A stretch of DNA of 64,000 bases from an uncultured Bacteroidales bacterium (GCA_947168065.1 CAMVKH010000001.1:186001-250000); one strand, 5' to 3'; numbered from the stretch's first letter, positions 37,190-45,338 are shown. Translations and numbers: made by a program. The notes: generated by a model not told the origin, from the sequence alone.

Positions 37190-39027
37190 AACGGCTGACG
37201 ATACTGCTGGGGCTGCTCCTGTCGCTGCATGCCGGGGCCCAGGAACATGCCGTCGTGGTCTGCGACGAGGAGACCTTCACCATGCAGTCGGTGGCTGCAG
37301 GCACCCTGCAGGTGAAGCGTGTCGTCACCGTGAACGACGAGCACGGACTAGGCGAGGCAACGTTCAGCGTCTTAACGAATCAGTCCGAAGCGCTGTCAGC
37401 CTTCAAGGGTACGCTGGATCTGCCAGGCGGGAAATCCTTGAAGATCAAGAAGAGCGACCTGCAGACCGTCGCCATCGGAAGCGGCCTGGCCGAAGACGGA
37501 TACCTGACAGGCTATGTCCCTTCCGGACGCTATCCCTTCACCGTCACATACGAGTATTCCGTGCAGCATCGCAATGGATTCGCCGTTTTCCCGGCCTACT
37601 CGCCGGTCCGTACCGAAAAGACGCGGCTGCAGCACGGCTCCTACACCCTCGTAGTTCCAGCCGGAACCCGTGTGAACTATCACGCGACTGGATTTGATGC
37701 GCCCCGGACAAACGCGACGACCTTTGTCTGGACGCTCGACGATTATGCCGGTTTCACCGAAGAGCATTTGATGCCCGACGTCCGAGCGGTCGTACCGCAT
37801 GTACAGGCTTCCCCGGAGGAATTCATGTATGACGGATTTTCGGGCCAGCAGTACAGCTGGGAGGCGCTGGGATACTGGTTGAATGAACTGCTGGCAGGCA
37901 CGGATGACCTCCCGACCGAGCGAATCGACGAAATAGCTGCCCTGACGGCGGACTGCAAGACCAATCTGGAAAAGGTTAAAATCGTGTATGACTATCTTTG
38001 CAACAAGACGCGCTACGTCAGCATCCAGTACGGCATCGGCGGGTTCCGGCCTTTCCCCTGCTCCTCAGTCGACAAGACGGGATACGGCGACTGCAAGGCG
38101 TTAGGCAACTATTTCCGCTGCCTGCTCCAGGCCGCCGGCGTGGAGTCCGTGTACACGGTGCTCAACACCCGGCAGGCCCATCCGTATCCGGGCTACTGTT
38201 CAATCGGGCAGCACGACCATGTAATGGTCGCCGTCCCCTTGAAAGAGACCGGCGACACACTGCTGGTCGAATGCACCCACCGCCTGCCGCTCGGTTACAG
38301 GCCCGGCCATGTCGCCGGCCATGACATCCTGCTGGTCACGCCGCATGGCGGCCGGATGACCGCCGTGCCCGGTTACGCTGATTCATTGCGCCGTACCGAC
38401 ATCCGCGCTGCCGTCCAACTGCGCGAAGACGGGTCGGCGCATGTCACCGTCACCGACGAATATCATCTCGACCTCGTCGAGTCCTGGCTGGAGTTTCGCA
38501 ACTGGGATGCTGACAAACAGAAGAACCGGCTGACTGCCGGCATCGGCTTCCAACCGCAGAACCTCGCGGTCACGTCGGTCGAAGACAATTTCAATTCCTA
38601 CGATGGCGAGGCCAGCTGGTGCCCCGTCCTGAAAATCGGCTATGAGATGGACAGCCGTACATTCAGCCGGGTGACGGGAACACGTCTGTTCATTCCGGTG
38701 AACCTTTTCGCCAAACGGCTCTACATCCAGCGAAGCGACCGAATCAATCCGCTCCAGAACAAAGAAGGACACTGCAGCCACGACGTGGTCACCTACCAGC
38801 TTCCGGCCGGCTACAAGGTCGAAAGTATCCCCCAACCCGTCCGTTTGGACGAAGGCTGGGGGTCCTTCACTTCCGATATCACGATTGGAGACGGCACCGT
38901 GACGGTCGACCAGTTCCTGCATCTGAAAGCCTTCGACGCCGACCGCTCCCGCTATCCCGACTACCGCAGCTTCGCCCGCACGCTCAACAAGGCGTTCGAT
39001 GCCTCCATCGTGCTGGTGGCCGAGTAA
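37186..39027 (+). CDS. DUF3857 protein with intact-looking transglutaminase core
   Basis: 613 aa. Short signal peptide (1-18, SLHAGAQ). N-terminal DUF3857-like beta domain (about 20-190), then a transglutaminase-like core at about 235-400 with the Cys motif TGYGDCKALGNYF near 298, a His in QHDHVMVAVPL near 345 and ECTHRLPLGY near 362. Unlike its upstream partner it keeps Cys and His, so it could cleave or cross-link peptides in the periplasm. ATGA coupling suggests that the two products work together, perhaps as a complex of an active and an inactive subunit. Confidence 0.78.
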   Translation: MKRLTILLGLLLSLHAGAQEHAVVVCDEETFTMQSVAAGTLQVKRVVTVNDEHGLGEATFSVLTNQSEALSAFKGTLDLPGGKSLKIKKSDLQTVAIGSGLAEDGYLTGYVPSGRYPFTVTYEYSVQHRNGFAVFPAYSPVRTEKTRLQHGSYTLVVPAGTRVNYHATGFDAPRTNATTFVWTLDDYAGFTEEHLMPDVRAVVPHVQASPEEFMYDGFSGQQYSWEALGYWLNELLAGTDDLPTERIDEIAALTADCKTNLEKVKIVYDYLCNKTRYVSIQYGIGGFRPFPCSSVDKTGYGDCKALGNYFRCLLQAAGVESVYTVLNTRQAHPYPGYCSIGQHDHVMVAVPLKETGDTLLVECTHRLPLGYRPGHVAGHDILLVTPHGGRMTAVPGYADSLRRTDIRAAVQLREDGSAHVTVTDEYHLDLVESWLEFRNWDADKQKNRLTAGIGFQPQNLAVTSVEDNFNSYDGEASWCPVLKIGYEMDSRTFSRVTGTRLFIPVNLFAKRLYIQRSDRINPLQNKEGHCSHDVVTYQLPAGYKVESIPQPVRLDEGWGSFTSDITIGDGTVTVDQFLHLKAFDADRSRYPDYRSFARTLNKAFDASIVLVAE

Positions 39028-39028
39028 C

Positions 39029-39092
39029 GCCCGGCCACGCTGGGGCATAAAAACGTGGCCGGGAGCCGGTTTTAGGGCTCCTCGGCCACGAA
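39029..39092. repeat. 64-bp double-hairpin repeat, copy 1
   Basis: Perfect stem CCCGGCCACG/CGTGGCCGGG with an A-rich loop, then a second stem GGAGCC/GGCTCC, then CGGCCACGAA. The copy at 41739-41803 differs at only a few positions. It follows the stop of the DUF3857 gene by 2 bp and could end transcription. The rest of the gap to 39214 is unremarkable. Confidence 0.65.
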
Positions 39093-39213
39093 AGGGATGT
39101 ACGGGTTCCATGATTCACTTCATGCCAGGGAGGGCACCCGGTAAATAGTTCAATTATTCAAGACGTATTCTGACTATTTGTGTGTTTATCATATAGAACA
39201 TACAAGAATAGAG

Positions 39214-39597
39214 ATGAAAACGCTTCGTACAATCGTAATAGCCGCCTGCCTGGGAATGATGGCCATATCATGTACTGCATTCAATGATGATTATGCAGGT
39301 TCGTCCTGGTATGGCGAATACTATGCAGGGCAAGATGATATACTGGGAAATCTGATATACATCACAACCCTCTATTTTTGGGACGATAATCAAGTGTGCT
39401 CGGTTACCGAAGGTGTTAAGGGCGCCATTGGGTTTTCCTCCGAGAAGTACAATGTCCAATGGTCGTCAAGGAATGCTTTTTCATTGATGCAAACGGCAGA
39501 AGGGCAAACTGTTGTGAGCTACACCGGGAAGATTACCGGGAAAAAGATGACCCTGGATGTTTTCAGTCGCTATCGAGTTGAACTGACCGAACAATAG
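39214..39597 (+). CDS. Small lipoprotein of unknown function
   Basis: 127 aa from the ATG at 39214, which begins a lipoprotein signal (KTLRTIVIAACLGMMAISC, Cys20). The mature 107 residues are rich in aromatic residues and Gly, with a lipocalin-like beta pattern (GSSWYGEYYAG, then VVSYTGKITGKKMTLDVF). No family identified. It lies 41 bp before the ECF sigma gene and may belong to that operon. Confidence 0.65.
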   Translation: MKTLRTIVIAACLGMMAISCTAFNDDYAGSSWYGEYYAGQDDILGNLIYITTLYFWDDNQVCSVTEGVKGAIGFSSEKYNVQWSSRNAFSLMQTAEGQTVVSYTGKITGKKMTLDVFSRYRVELTEQ

Positions 39598-39638
39598 AAG
39601 GGAACCAGCTACCTTCGTTTGAGATATTGAATATGTAG

Positions 39639-40199
39639 GTGTATCAGGAGTGGGAAGAGCAGGAGCTGGCCAGGCAATGCTCTGAGAAGAATAGATTGGC
39701 AGAGGAAGAGCTGTATAATAGATATGCGGCCAGGATCTTTACGCTCTGCCGTCGCTATACCGACAACTCCGATGATGCAAAGGACTTGATGCAGGAAACA
39801 TTGATCAAGGCCCTGGGCAAGATTTCAACCTACAGATATAGCGGAAGAGGCTCTTTGTATGGCTGGATCAGCCGGATTGCCATCAACTGTGCACTGAACC
39901 AAACCCGCCGGAAGCGGGGGAAAACCGTTTCGCTGGATATCCGGGAACAAGACACTATTCCGGAACCGACGGAAGAGGAGATGGAAACGATACCGCAGGA
40001 GAAACTGCTGGAATGGATCTCCAGACTTCCGGGGTTGAGAAAAGCCGTATTCAACTTGTACTGCATCGACGGATACTCCCATAAGGATATTGGAAAATTG
40101 CTCGGAATCAGTGAAAAAGGATCTGCCGGCGTACTGGCGAAAGCCCGGAGACAATTGAAAGAAGAAATCTACAGCTATTTGAGGGACAAGGAACAATGA
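39639..40199 (+). CDS. ECF sigma factor (partner of a barrel-fused anti-sigma)
   Basis: 186 aa, starting with GTG. Region 2 spans about 20-90 (EELYNRYAARIFTLCRRYT, DLMQETLIKALGKI) and region 4 about 125-180 (LPGLRKAVFNLYCIDGYSHK, DIGKLLGISEKGSAGVL). It differs clearly from the other two ECF sigma factors in this window. Its last codons overlap the start of the fusion protein gene by 4 bp, the order expected when sigma and anti-sigma are made together. Confidence 0.9.
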   Translation: MYQEWEEQELARQCSEKNRLAEEELYNRYAARIFTLCRRYTDNSDDAKDLMQETLIKALGKISTYRYSGRGSLYGWISRIAINCALNQTRRKRGKTVSLDIREQDTIPEPTEEEMETIPQEKLLEWISRLPGLRKAVFNLYCIDGYSHKDIGKLLGISEKGSAGVLAKARRQLKEEIYSYLRDKEQ

Positions 40200-41332
40200 A
40201 CCATTGGGAAGACATCGTAAAAGACAAGCTGGAAGGGTACGAAAGCCCCCTTCCGGAGGGAAGTCTTGCCGAATTCCGTGTGCTTCGAGATAGCAAGACA
40301 ACGCGCCCTTACAAAAAGATTGTACCCTGGATTCTGGGAATAACCGCTGCCGCTGCCGCTGCCGCAGCCATCCTCGCAGCGGTCCTGTTCCTTCGCCAGC
40401 CCGCTTCTCCGGAAGGTGGCGTTCAGCTCATCCATCCGCCAAAACCCCTCGTTGCAACGATCGCTGATTCTACCAGTGTTACAGATCCTTTTCAGTCTGC
40501 GTGGTCATTCGCGCAGGCAGTAACCTCCAAGGCATCGGCAGAGGATGTCGAAGCAATCACCCCGGAAGAAGACGGAAAAATGCCTGAGATAACGAATGTG
40601 ACCACACCAGAATCCACGAAGGAAGAGACAATTGACAGGCCTCCCGTAACAGCCACAGCCCCTTTTATTTCAGCAAACACTGACTCCAATCCTATGAGAA
40701 TAAAGGTCGGAGCCGCTGCTGGTGTCGTTGCCGGCGGCGGCCTGCTGACAGCGCTGATGGCAAACGTGTTCACGACGAATCAAGGGAATCCTGAACCGAT
40801 CGATCCCTACGGAATTGGAATAGGGATTGGAATTGACCCCCTCCCAACAGATGAAGGAATTGTCGCGGCGCACTATTTCCCGCTCAAACTGGGTCTTTCA
40901 ACGCGGATTCCGCTCGCGGGCCAGTTATATCTTACGACGGGATTGGAGTATTCCAGATATCAGTCTTCATTTACCTACCGATCTACCGAAGAGAAGAGAC
41001 AAGTTGCTCATTATTTAGGTATACCGCTTCGATTAGATTGGCTCATCGCCTCTGGGAGATTCTTCGATGTATATGCAGGCTGTGGCTTGCTTGGGGATAT
41101 TTGCATGGAAGCGAGCCTTGCCGGTATCAGTATCCCCAAAGACGGTCCAAGCCTTTCTTTGTTGGGTGCCGGAGGCATTCAGATGAATGTGACAAAAAAA
41201 CTGGGGCTTTATGTCGAACCGGAACTAAGCTGGCGAATCTCTTCCGAAAAGAATAAGCTTGAAACATACCGGAGCGAGCATCCCTTCATGTTCTCGTTGG
41301 CAGCCGGACTTCGTATCAATCTGGGCCAATAA
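40196..41332 (+). CDS. Dual membrane-spanning anti-sigma-like protein with C-terminal outer-membrane barrel
   Basis: 378 aa. A cytoplasmic N-terminus (1-42, MNHWEDIVKDKLEGYESPLP) precedes a membrane helix at about 45-67 that is mostly Ala, Ile and Leu. A Pro/Thr/Glu-rich linker (about 70-215) would cross the periplasm; it contains a second hydrophobic stretch at 165-185. The C-terminal 155 residues have the alternating pattern of a small outer-membrane beta-barrel (LKLGLSTRIPLAGQLYLTTG, ending FMFSLAAGLRINLG). Together with the adjacent ECF sigma gene this matches the Dma/Das pairs described in Bacteroides thetaiotaomicron. Confidence 0.7.
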   Translation: MNHWEDIVKDKLEGYESPLPEGSLAEFRVLRDSKTTRPYKKIVPWILGITAAAAAAAAILAAVLFLRQPASPEGGVQLIHPPKPLVATIADSTSVTDPFQSAWSFAQAVTSKASAEDVEAITPEEDGKMPEITNVTTPESTKEETIDRPPVTATAPFISANTDSNPMRIKVGAAAGVVAGGGLLTALMANVFTTNQGNPEPIDPYGIGIGIGIDPLPTDEGIVAAHYFPLKLGLSTRIPLAGQLYLTTGLEYSRYQSSFTYRSTEEKRQVAHYLGIPLRLDWLIASGRFFDVYAGCGLLGDICMEASLAGISIPKDGPSLSLLGAGGIQMNVTKKLGLYVEPELSWRISSEKNKLETYRSEHPFMFSLAAGLRINLGQ

Positions 41333-41340
41333 CCATTCAC

Positions 41341-41368
41341 GCAACATTCGCCCTCCGTTTTGCATCTA
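41341..41368 (+). promoter_or_regulatory. Orphan ECF-like promoter motif
   Basis: GCAAC (41341-41345), 16 bases, GCATCTA (41362-41368), the same as before the two BACON genes. It begins 8 bp after the anti-sigma stop. No plus-strand gene follows for over 500 bp, so it either drives a non-coding transcript or marks a lost gene. Confidence 0.45.
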
Positions 41369-41556
41369 TAACATTGCACTTTGAACACATCCCATTGTTT
41401 TGCAGCAGTCGGATTGATTGTGTATTTTTGTTAAGAATCTTAATGGAAATCCATTGGTGTTGCAACAATTAAAACAGTGGCTCCGAAAGCGTTTCTTTAA
41501 ATGATAAGGACAGGCGGCTACTGGTTATAAAAATCGGAATAATCTCATTTTGATGC

Positions 41557-41664
41557 AGCGACGCAAATAGATCACTTGTCTCATTTGCGTCGCTGCGGCA
41601 AAAAGAACGGTTTCACTAGAAAACTGTGGTCGACGCAGACAAAGCGGCACCCCCATCTGCGTCA
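41557..41664 (+). repeat. Diverged copy of the 110-bp double-hairpin repeat
   Basis: AGCGACGCAAAT (from 41557), CATTTGCGTCGCT, GTCGACGCAGAC and CATCTGCGTCA boxes keep the order and spacing of the family at 16878/18928/20165, 21 kb away, but loop and spacer have drifted. The 532-bp gap 41333-41864 contains this, the ECF-like motif and the repeat at 41739, and no gene. Confidence 0.65.
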
Positions 41665-41738
41665 TGCCCAATCATCTGCCTATCTGGTTTTGCCGCTGAT
41701 TCCGTATTTCCTCCCTGTTTCGGCGTGGCGGGCGGAAG

Positions 41739-41803
41739 GCCCGGCCACGCTGGGGCATAAAAAACGTGGCCGGGAGCCGGTTGAAAGGCTCCTCGGCCAC
41801 GAA
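41739..41803. repeat. 64-bp double-hairpin repeat, copy 2
   Basis: Same two stems as at 39029 (CCCGGCCACG/CGTGGCCGGG and GGAGCC/GGCTCC), again between genes, 61 bp from the stop of the minus-strand DUF6515 gene. The two copies are 2.7 kb apart in the same orientation. Confidence 0.65.
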
Positions 41804-41864
41804 TTGACAGCGAAATGTGCCAGCGGGCTACGGTGACCTCAACGAGGCTACCGACATTTCTCTC

Positions 41865-43130
41865 CTACAGGTTGCAGGCAACTTCGAAACGGAGTTTGCC
41901 GTCGATGATGGTGGGCTTGAAGAGCGTGTCTTCGACCTGGTAGTAGGTCTTGCCGCCGAGTTCGACCTCGTCGTAATCTTCGGGGATTTCATCGACAAGG
42001 GCGCCGATCGGGGCCTCGATCACGCAGTACTCCCCATTCTTGAGGGTGTAGAACACCCCGTCCTGGTAGTAGTAGTCCTGGCCGGCCTGACTGAGCAGGT
42101 TCGTGTTGTAGTAGTCGTCGCTGGTGCGGACCGTGTAGCTGGCGTTCCGGGCGGCGTAGATGCTAGAAAGCTCGGCTGCGGCCCGGGCACGCTCGATTTC
42201 ATTGCGGATGGTGTTGATCGCAATGGTCGTCATGGCCACGTCGAAGAGGGTCGCGGCAATGCGCGTTCCCAGCGGCGGACGGCAGACGTAGTAGCCGCCG
42301 TCCCAGTACGGCCGATAATAGATGCCGTCGTAATAGTAGTAGTCACGGTAGCCGACCCTGACCAGCGAGTAGCCGATGGGAAGGGTATGGATCCGATGGC
42401 CGAAGTAATGGTAGCCACGGTGATAGGACGGCATCGGTCGGTGACGGGGCTCCAGATACGGACGGGAATAGATCGGTGCACGATGCGCCGGACGGTGGAT
42501 GGGCGCGACATGGCTCGGACGGTGGTTGTGCCCTACTGCCGGACCATGGCCTGGACGGGAGTTGCGGGCAATCGCGGAGCTGTGGTTTGAACCGGACCGC
42601 GGACGAGGGGCGTTGTTGCGGGTAACGGCGGAGCCGGATCCGCGGGGCGAGCGTGTGACGCTGGGCCGGTCGCTCGGCCGGTTGCTCCGCGCGACGCTGC
42701 CACTGTGGCTGCGGTTCACGCGAGGGGCCTGGCTGCGGTTCACGCGAGGTGCCTGGCTACGGTTGACCTGAGGAGCCTGGCTGCGGTTCACGCGAGGTGC
42801 CTGGCTGCGGTTGACCTGAGGGGTCTGGCTGCGGCTCACGCGAGGTGCCTGGCTGCGGTTGACCTGAGGAGCCTGGCTGCGACTCACGCGAGGTGCCTGG
42901 CTACGGTTGACCTGAGGGCTGGCGCTGCGGCTGACGCTGCCGTGGTTATTGCTGCAGGGCGACGACATCTTCGTAGTCGGCCCGCTGTGCCCCGATGGGG
43001 CGCGGTGCTCCGTCCTCGGCGAATGGGAAGAACCACCACCGGAACGACGACTCTGGCCTTGTGCCTCAAACGAGGTGGTACACATCATTACGATGCAAAG
43101 CATCAGTACCACTTCTATCAATCTTTTCAT
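41865..43130 (-). CDS. DUF6515-type exported protein with octapeptide repeats
   Basis: 421 aa. Signal peptide 1-25. Residues 27-70 are Ser/Gly/His-rich, then come nine octapeptides of the form APxVNRSQ (about 69-140), then a basic, His- and Pro-rich region to about 230. A Tyr-rich stretch (YRDYYYYDGIYYRPYWDGGYY, about 250-270, read as YR, DYYYYDG and YYRPYW units) and the C-terminal YYQDGVFYTLKNGEY domain fit DUF6515. A hydrophobic segment lies near 285-300. Such proteins are exported in Bacteroidota; the role is unknown. Confidence 0.7.
   Translation of the reverse strand: MKRLIEVVLMLCIVMMCTTSFEAQGQSRRSGGGSSHSPRTEHRAPSGHSGPTTKMSSPCSNNHGSVSRSASPQVNRSQAPRVSRSQAPQVNRSQAPRVSRSQTPQVNRSQAPRVNRSQAPQVNRSQAPRVNRSQAPRVNRSHSGSVARSNRPSDRPSVTRSPRGSGSAVTRNNAPRPRSGSNHSSAIARNSRPGHGPAVGHNHRPSHVAPIHRPAHRAPIYSRPYLEPRHRPMPSYHRGYHYFGHRIHTLPIGYSLVRVGYRDYYYYDGIYYRPYWDGGYYVCRPPLGTRIAATLFDVAMTTIAINTIRNEIERARAAAELSSIYAARNASYTVRTSDDYYNTNLLSQAGQDYYYQDGVFYTLKNGEYCVIEAPIGALVDEIPEDYDEVELGGKTYYQVEDTLFKPTIIDGKLRFEVACNL
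42711..42926 (-). repeat. Nine tandem 24-bp repeats within the DUF6515 gene
   Basis: Nine units of 24 bp encode (A/S/T)P(Q/R)V(N/S)RSQ. Units alternate between the Gln and Arg forms, pointing to an older 48-bp unit. In-frame units allow length change by slippage or recombination without breaking the frame. Confidence 0.8.
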
Positions 43131-43196
43131 CTCAAATAAGGGTGTTTTCGGTAGCTGGTTGAAAGCTTATACCGGGAAAAGAGAAAACCGTGCCAA

Positions 43197-44051
43197 TCAT
43201 AAGTCGATCCAGCGGATCGACGGATCACGCGCCCACCAGGTAAGCTGTTTCTTGGCGTAGTGGCGGGTATTGCGCTTGATCAAGCGGACCGCTTCGGCGA
43301 GGTCGTAGCGGCCGTCGAAATAATCAAACAATTCCTTGTAGCCCACCGTATTGAGTGCAGGAAGGCTGCGGTTCGGGAGCAGCGCGCGCGCTTCCTCAAG
43401 CAGGCCTTCCTCCATCATCCGGTCCACGCGGGCGTCGATGCGGGCGTAAAGCTCGGGGCGCGGGCGCTTGAGTCCGGTCTTTACGATGGTGAAGGAACGT
43501 TCTTTGGCGGGATGTGTCTTGAACGAGGAATACTTGCGGCCCGTGGCGATGGTCACTTCCAAGGCGCGGACGATGCGCTGGCCATTGGCCGGATCGATGG
43601 TCGCATAGGTTTCCGGGTCCAGGACGCGGAGATCGGCCCGCAGCGCGGCGACACCTTCTGTGCGAAGGCGCTCGGAAAGTTGCGCCCGCAGCTCCGGGTC
43701 TGCATCGGGGAAATCGTCCAGCCCGTTGCACAGGGCGTCGATGTAGAGACCGGAGCCGCCGGCCATGACCACGGTTTCGTGGTCACGGAACAGCTTCTCC
43801 AGCAGTTGCAGCGCCTCCAGCTCATAGGCTCCGGCCGAACAGGGTTCCGAAATGCTGCGGTCGGCGATGAAGTAATGTGGCACAGCGGCGAGCTGCGCGT
43901 CGTCGGGACGCGCCACGCCGATGCGCAGCTCGCGGTAGAGCTGGCGCGAGTCGCAAGAGACGACCGGCGAGCCGACGCGGAGCGCCTCGGCGATCGCATA
44001 GTCCGTCTTTCCGACCGCGGTCGGTCCCAATATGATTCGCAGGGTGGGCAT
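43197..44051 (-). CDS. miaA: tRNA dimethylallyltransferase
   Basis: 284 aa. P-loop GPTAVGKTDYA near 9-19, the DSRQLYR motif near 34-40, AGGSGLYIDALCNGLDD near 97 and the C-terminal NTRHYAKKQLTWW stretch are those of MiaA, which adds the isopentenyl group to A37 of tRNAs reading U-starting codons. The length is near the lower end of the family (about 300). It lies 9 bp after the pRiA4b-ORF3-like gene. Confidence 0.95.
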   Translation of the reverse strand: MPTLRIILGPTAVGKTDYAIAEALRVGSPVVSCDSRQLYRELRIGVARPDDAQLAAVPHYFIADRSISEPCSAGAYELEALQLLEKLFRDHETVVMAGGSGLYIDALCNGLDDFPDADPELRAQLSERLRTEGVAALRADLRVLDPETYATIDPANGQRIVRALEVTIATGRKYSSFKTHPAKERSFTIVKTGLKRPRPELYARIDARVDRMMEEGLLEEARALLPNRSLPALNTVGYKELFDYFDGRYDLAEAVRLIKRNTRHYAKKQLTWWARDPSIRWIDL

Positions 44052-44060
44052 CCGGGGTTG

Positions 44061-44636
44061 CTATTCCTTCCCTTCGCTCTCGTCGTAGAGTTCCTCTCCT
44101 TCACCGTCGTCGAAGATCCGGTCTTCGGCGTCATCGTCTTCCTCCTCGTCGTCGAGATCGTCCAGTTCGTCATCCAAGCTGGGGAAGTTGTCCGCCACGC
44201 GGGAAGGATGAAGCTTGGGAACGGCGGGCTCCTCTTCGAAGCGGACGTGGAACTGGTCGGGATTCTGGCCTTTCTCTTCCACGAGGGCCGGATAGGCTCG
44301 CATAGGCAGGTACGGCACCTGACCTTCATACACCAGTTTGATGTAGCGGTCGTTGCGGAGGTCGAACACGAAGTGGAGTTCCGTCTCGCCACGCTCGAGT
44401 ACCTTGTCGAAGGTGACGGTGTCCATGGCGCCGTCGCCCATGTCGAAGAGTCCGTACTCGCTGCAGAGCTTGCCCTTCTCGTCGAAACCTTCGAAGATGA
44501 CCATCTGGTCGGGAGAGAACGCCAGGTTGTCGGTGATGAAACTGTTGAAGCGGAACAGCGTCATCTCGCCCTTAATCTCATATACCCGGTAAAAGACCTT
44601 GCTTTCGGGTATCGTTGCTCTGAATTGATGTACCAT
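44061..44636 (-). CDS. pRiA4b ORF-3-like protein
   Basis: 191 aa. The N-terminal 140 residues match the pRiA4b ORF-3/IS1096 TnpR-like family (FRATIPESKVFYRVYEIKGE, then ERGETELHFVFDLRNDRYIKL). The C-terminal 45 residues are almost entirely acidic (DDELDDLDDEEEDDDAEDR and on). The family is of unknown function; in Bacteroidota it is chromosomal and often near tRNA or nucleic-acid genes, as here with miaA. A -7 box ends only 5 bp before the ATG. Confidence 0.75.
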   Translation of the reverse strand: MVHQFRATIPESKVFYRVYEIKGEMTLFRFNSFITDNLAFSPDQMVIFEGFDEKGKLCSEYGLFDMGDGAMDTVTFDKVLERGETELHFVFDLRNDRYIKLVYEGQVPYLPMRAYPALVEEKGQNPDQFHVRFEEEPAVPKLHPSRVADNFPSLDDELDDLDDEEEDDDAEDRIFDDGEGEELYDESEGKE

Positions 44637-44640
44637 AACA

Positions 44641-44648
44641 CAAATATA
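44641..44648 (-). promoter_or_regulatory. -7 element very close to the pRiA4b-ORF3-like start
   Basis: TATATTTG on the minus strand (TAnnTTTG type) is separated from the ATG by 4 bases, so a transcript from it would have almost no leader. No -33 box at normal spacing was seen. Confidence 0.45.
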
Positions 44649-44673
44649 CCAAATTTTTGCGTACTTTTACCAC

Positions 44674-45273
44674 ATGAATGCAATTTCCGACACCTACCGC
44701 TCGATTGCCGCGCCCGCCAAGGGTATCTACAAAGAGCTGGGCAGTAAGTTTTTGGCTTTTGCCCACCCGGTCGAGACGGAAGATCAGGCCAAAGAGATTC
44801 TCGCAGCCGTACGCAAGGAATACTTCGACGCGCGGCACCATTGCTTCGCCTGGCGCCTCGGGCTGACGGGCGAGCCGTACCGGCTGAGCGACGACGGGGA
44901 GCCTTCCTCCACGGCCGGCCGGCCCATCCACGGGCAGTTGCTGAGCCAGGAGCTGAGCGACATCCTCGTGGTAGTGGTACGCTATTTCGGCGGCGTGAAA
45001 CTCGGCGTCCCGGGGCTCATCCGCGCCTACCGCACCGCCACGCAGGATGCGCTCGCGAACGCCCGCATCGTGGAAAAAGTGGCCGGCGAGCACTTCACCC
45101 TGAAGTTTGGTTATCTGCAGATGAACGACGTGATGAAAGTCCTCAAAGACATGGGAATCACCCCCCTGCGACAGTCCTTCGACCTCGACTGCAGCCTCGA
45201 AGTGCGGGTGCGTCTCTCGCAGATCGAAGACTTTCGCAAGCAATTGTCATTTTGTCAAATAATTGTCAAATAA
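44674..45273 (+). CDS. YigZ/IMPACT family protein
   Basis: 199 aa. The N-terminal UPF0029/IMPACT domain has EPYRLSDDGEPSSTAGRPI near 68-86 and VVVVRYFGGVKLGVPGLIRAY near 104-124 (read as VVVVRYFGG and KLGVPGLIRAY), followed by a DUF1949-like ferredoxin-fold domain (about 135-199). Bacterial YigZ is a conserved cytoplasmic protein of uncertain role; the eukaryotic relative regulates Gcn2. It is divergent from the pRiA4b-like gene with a 37-bp gap. Confidence 0.9.
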   Translation: MNAISDTYRSIAAPAKGIYKELGSKFLAFAHPVETEDQAKEILAAVRKEYFDARHHCFAWRLGLTGEPYRLSDDGEPSSTAGRPIHGQLLSQELSDILVVVVRYFGGVKLGVPGLIRAYRTATQDALANARIVEKVAGEHFTLKFGYLQMNDVMKVLKDMGITPLRQSFDLDCSLEVRVRLSQIEDFRKQLSFCQIIVK

Positions 45274-45279
45274 TTTGAT

Positions 45280-45287
45280 TACATTTG
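45280..45287 (+). promoter_or_regulatory. -7 promoter element of the serine operon
   Basis: TACATTTG (TAnnTTTG type) 52 bases before the serC ATG. Upstream are three close TTGTCAAAT/AATTTG-like repeats (45245-45276), partly within the end of the yigZ gene, that might bind a regulator. Confidence 0.5.
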
Positions 45288-45338
45288 CGGATTACGTAAA
45301 CCATTTTTTCAAAAACACTTTAATACAACCATAATTTT

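Noticed and set aside
41576-41836. 86-codon plus-strand frame after the orphan ECF-like motif
   Set aside because: It runs through both hairpin repeats, so the translation reflects repeat sequence; no ribosome site or homology seen.
42711-42926. Possible CRISPR array because of regular 24-bp repeats
   Set aside because: No unique spacers; units are contiguous, in frame and encode an octapeptide within a gene. No cas genes in the window.
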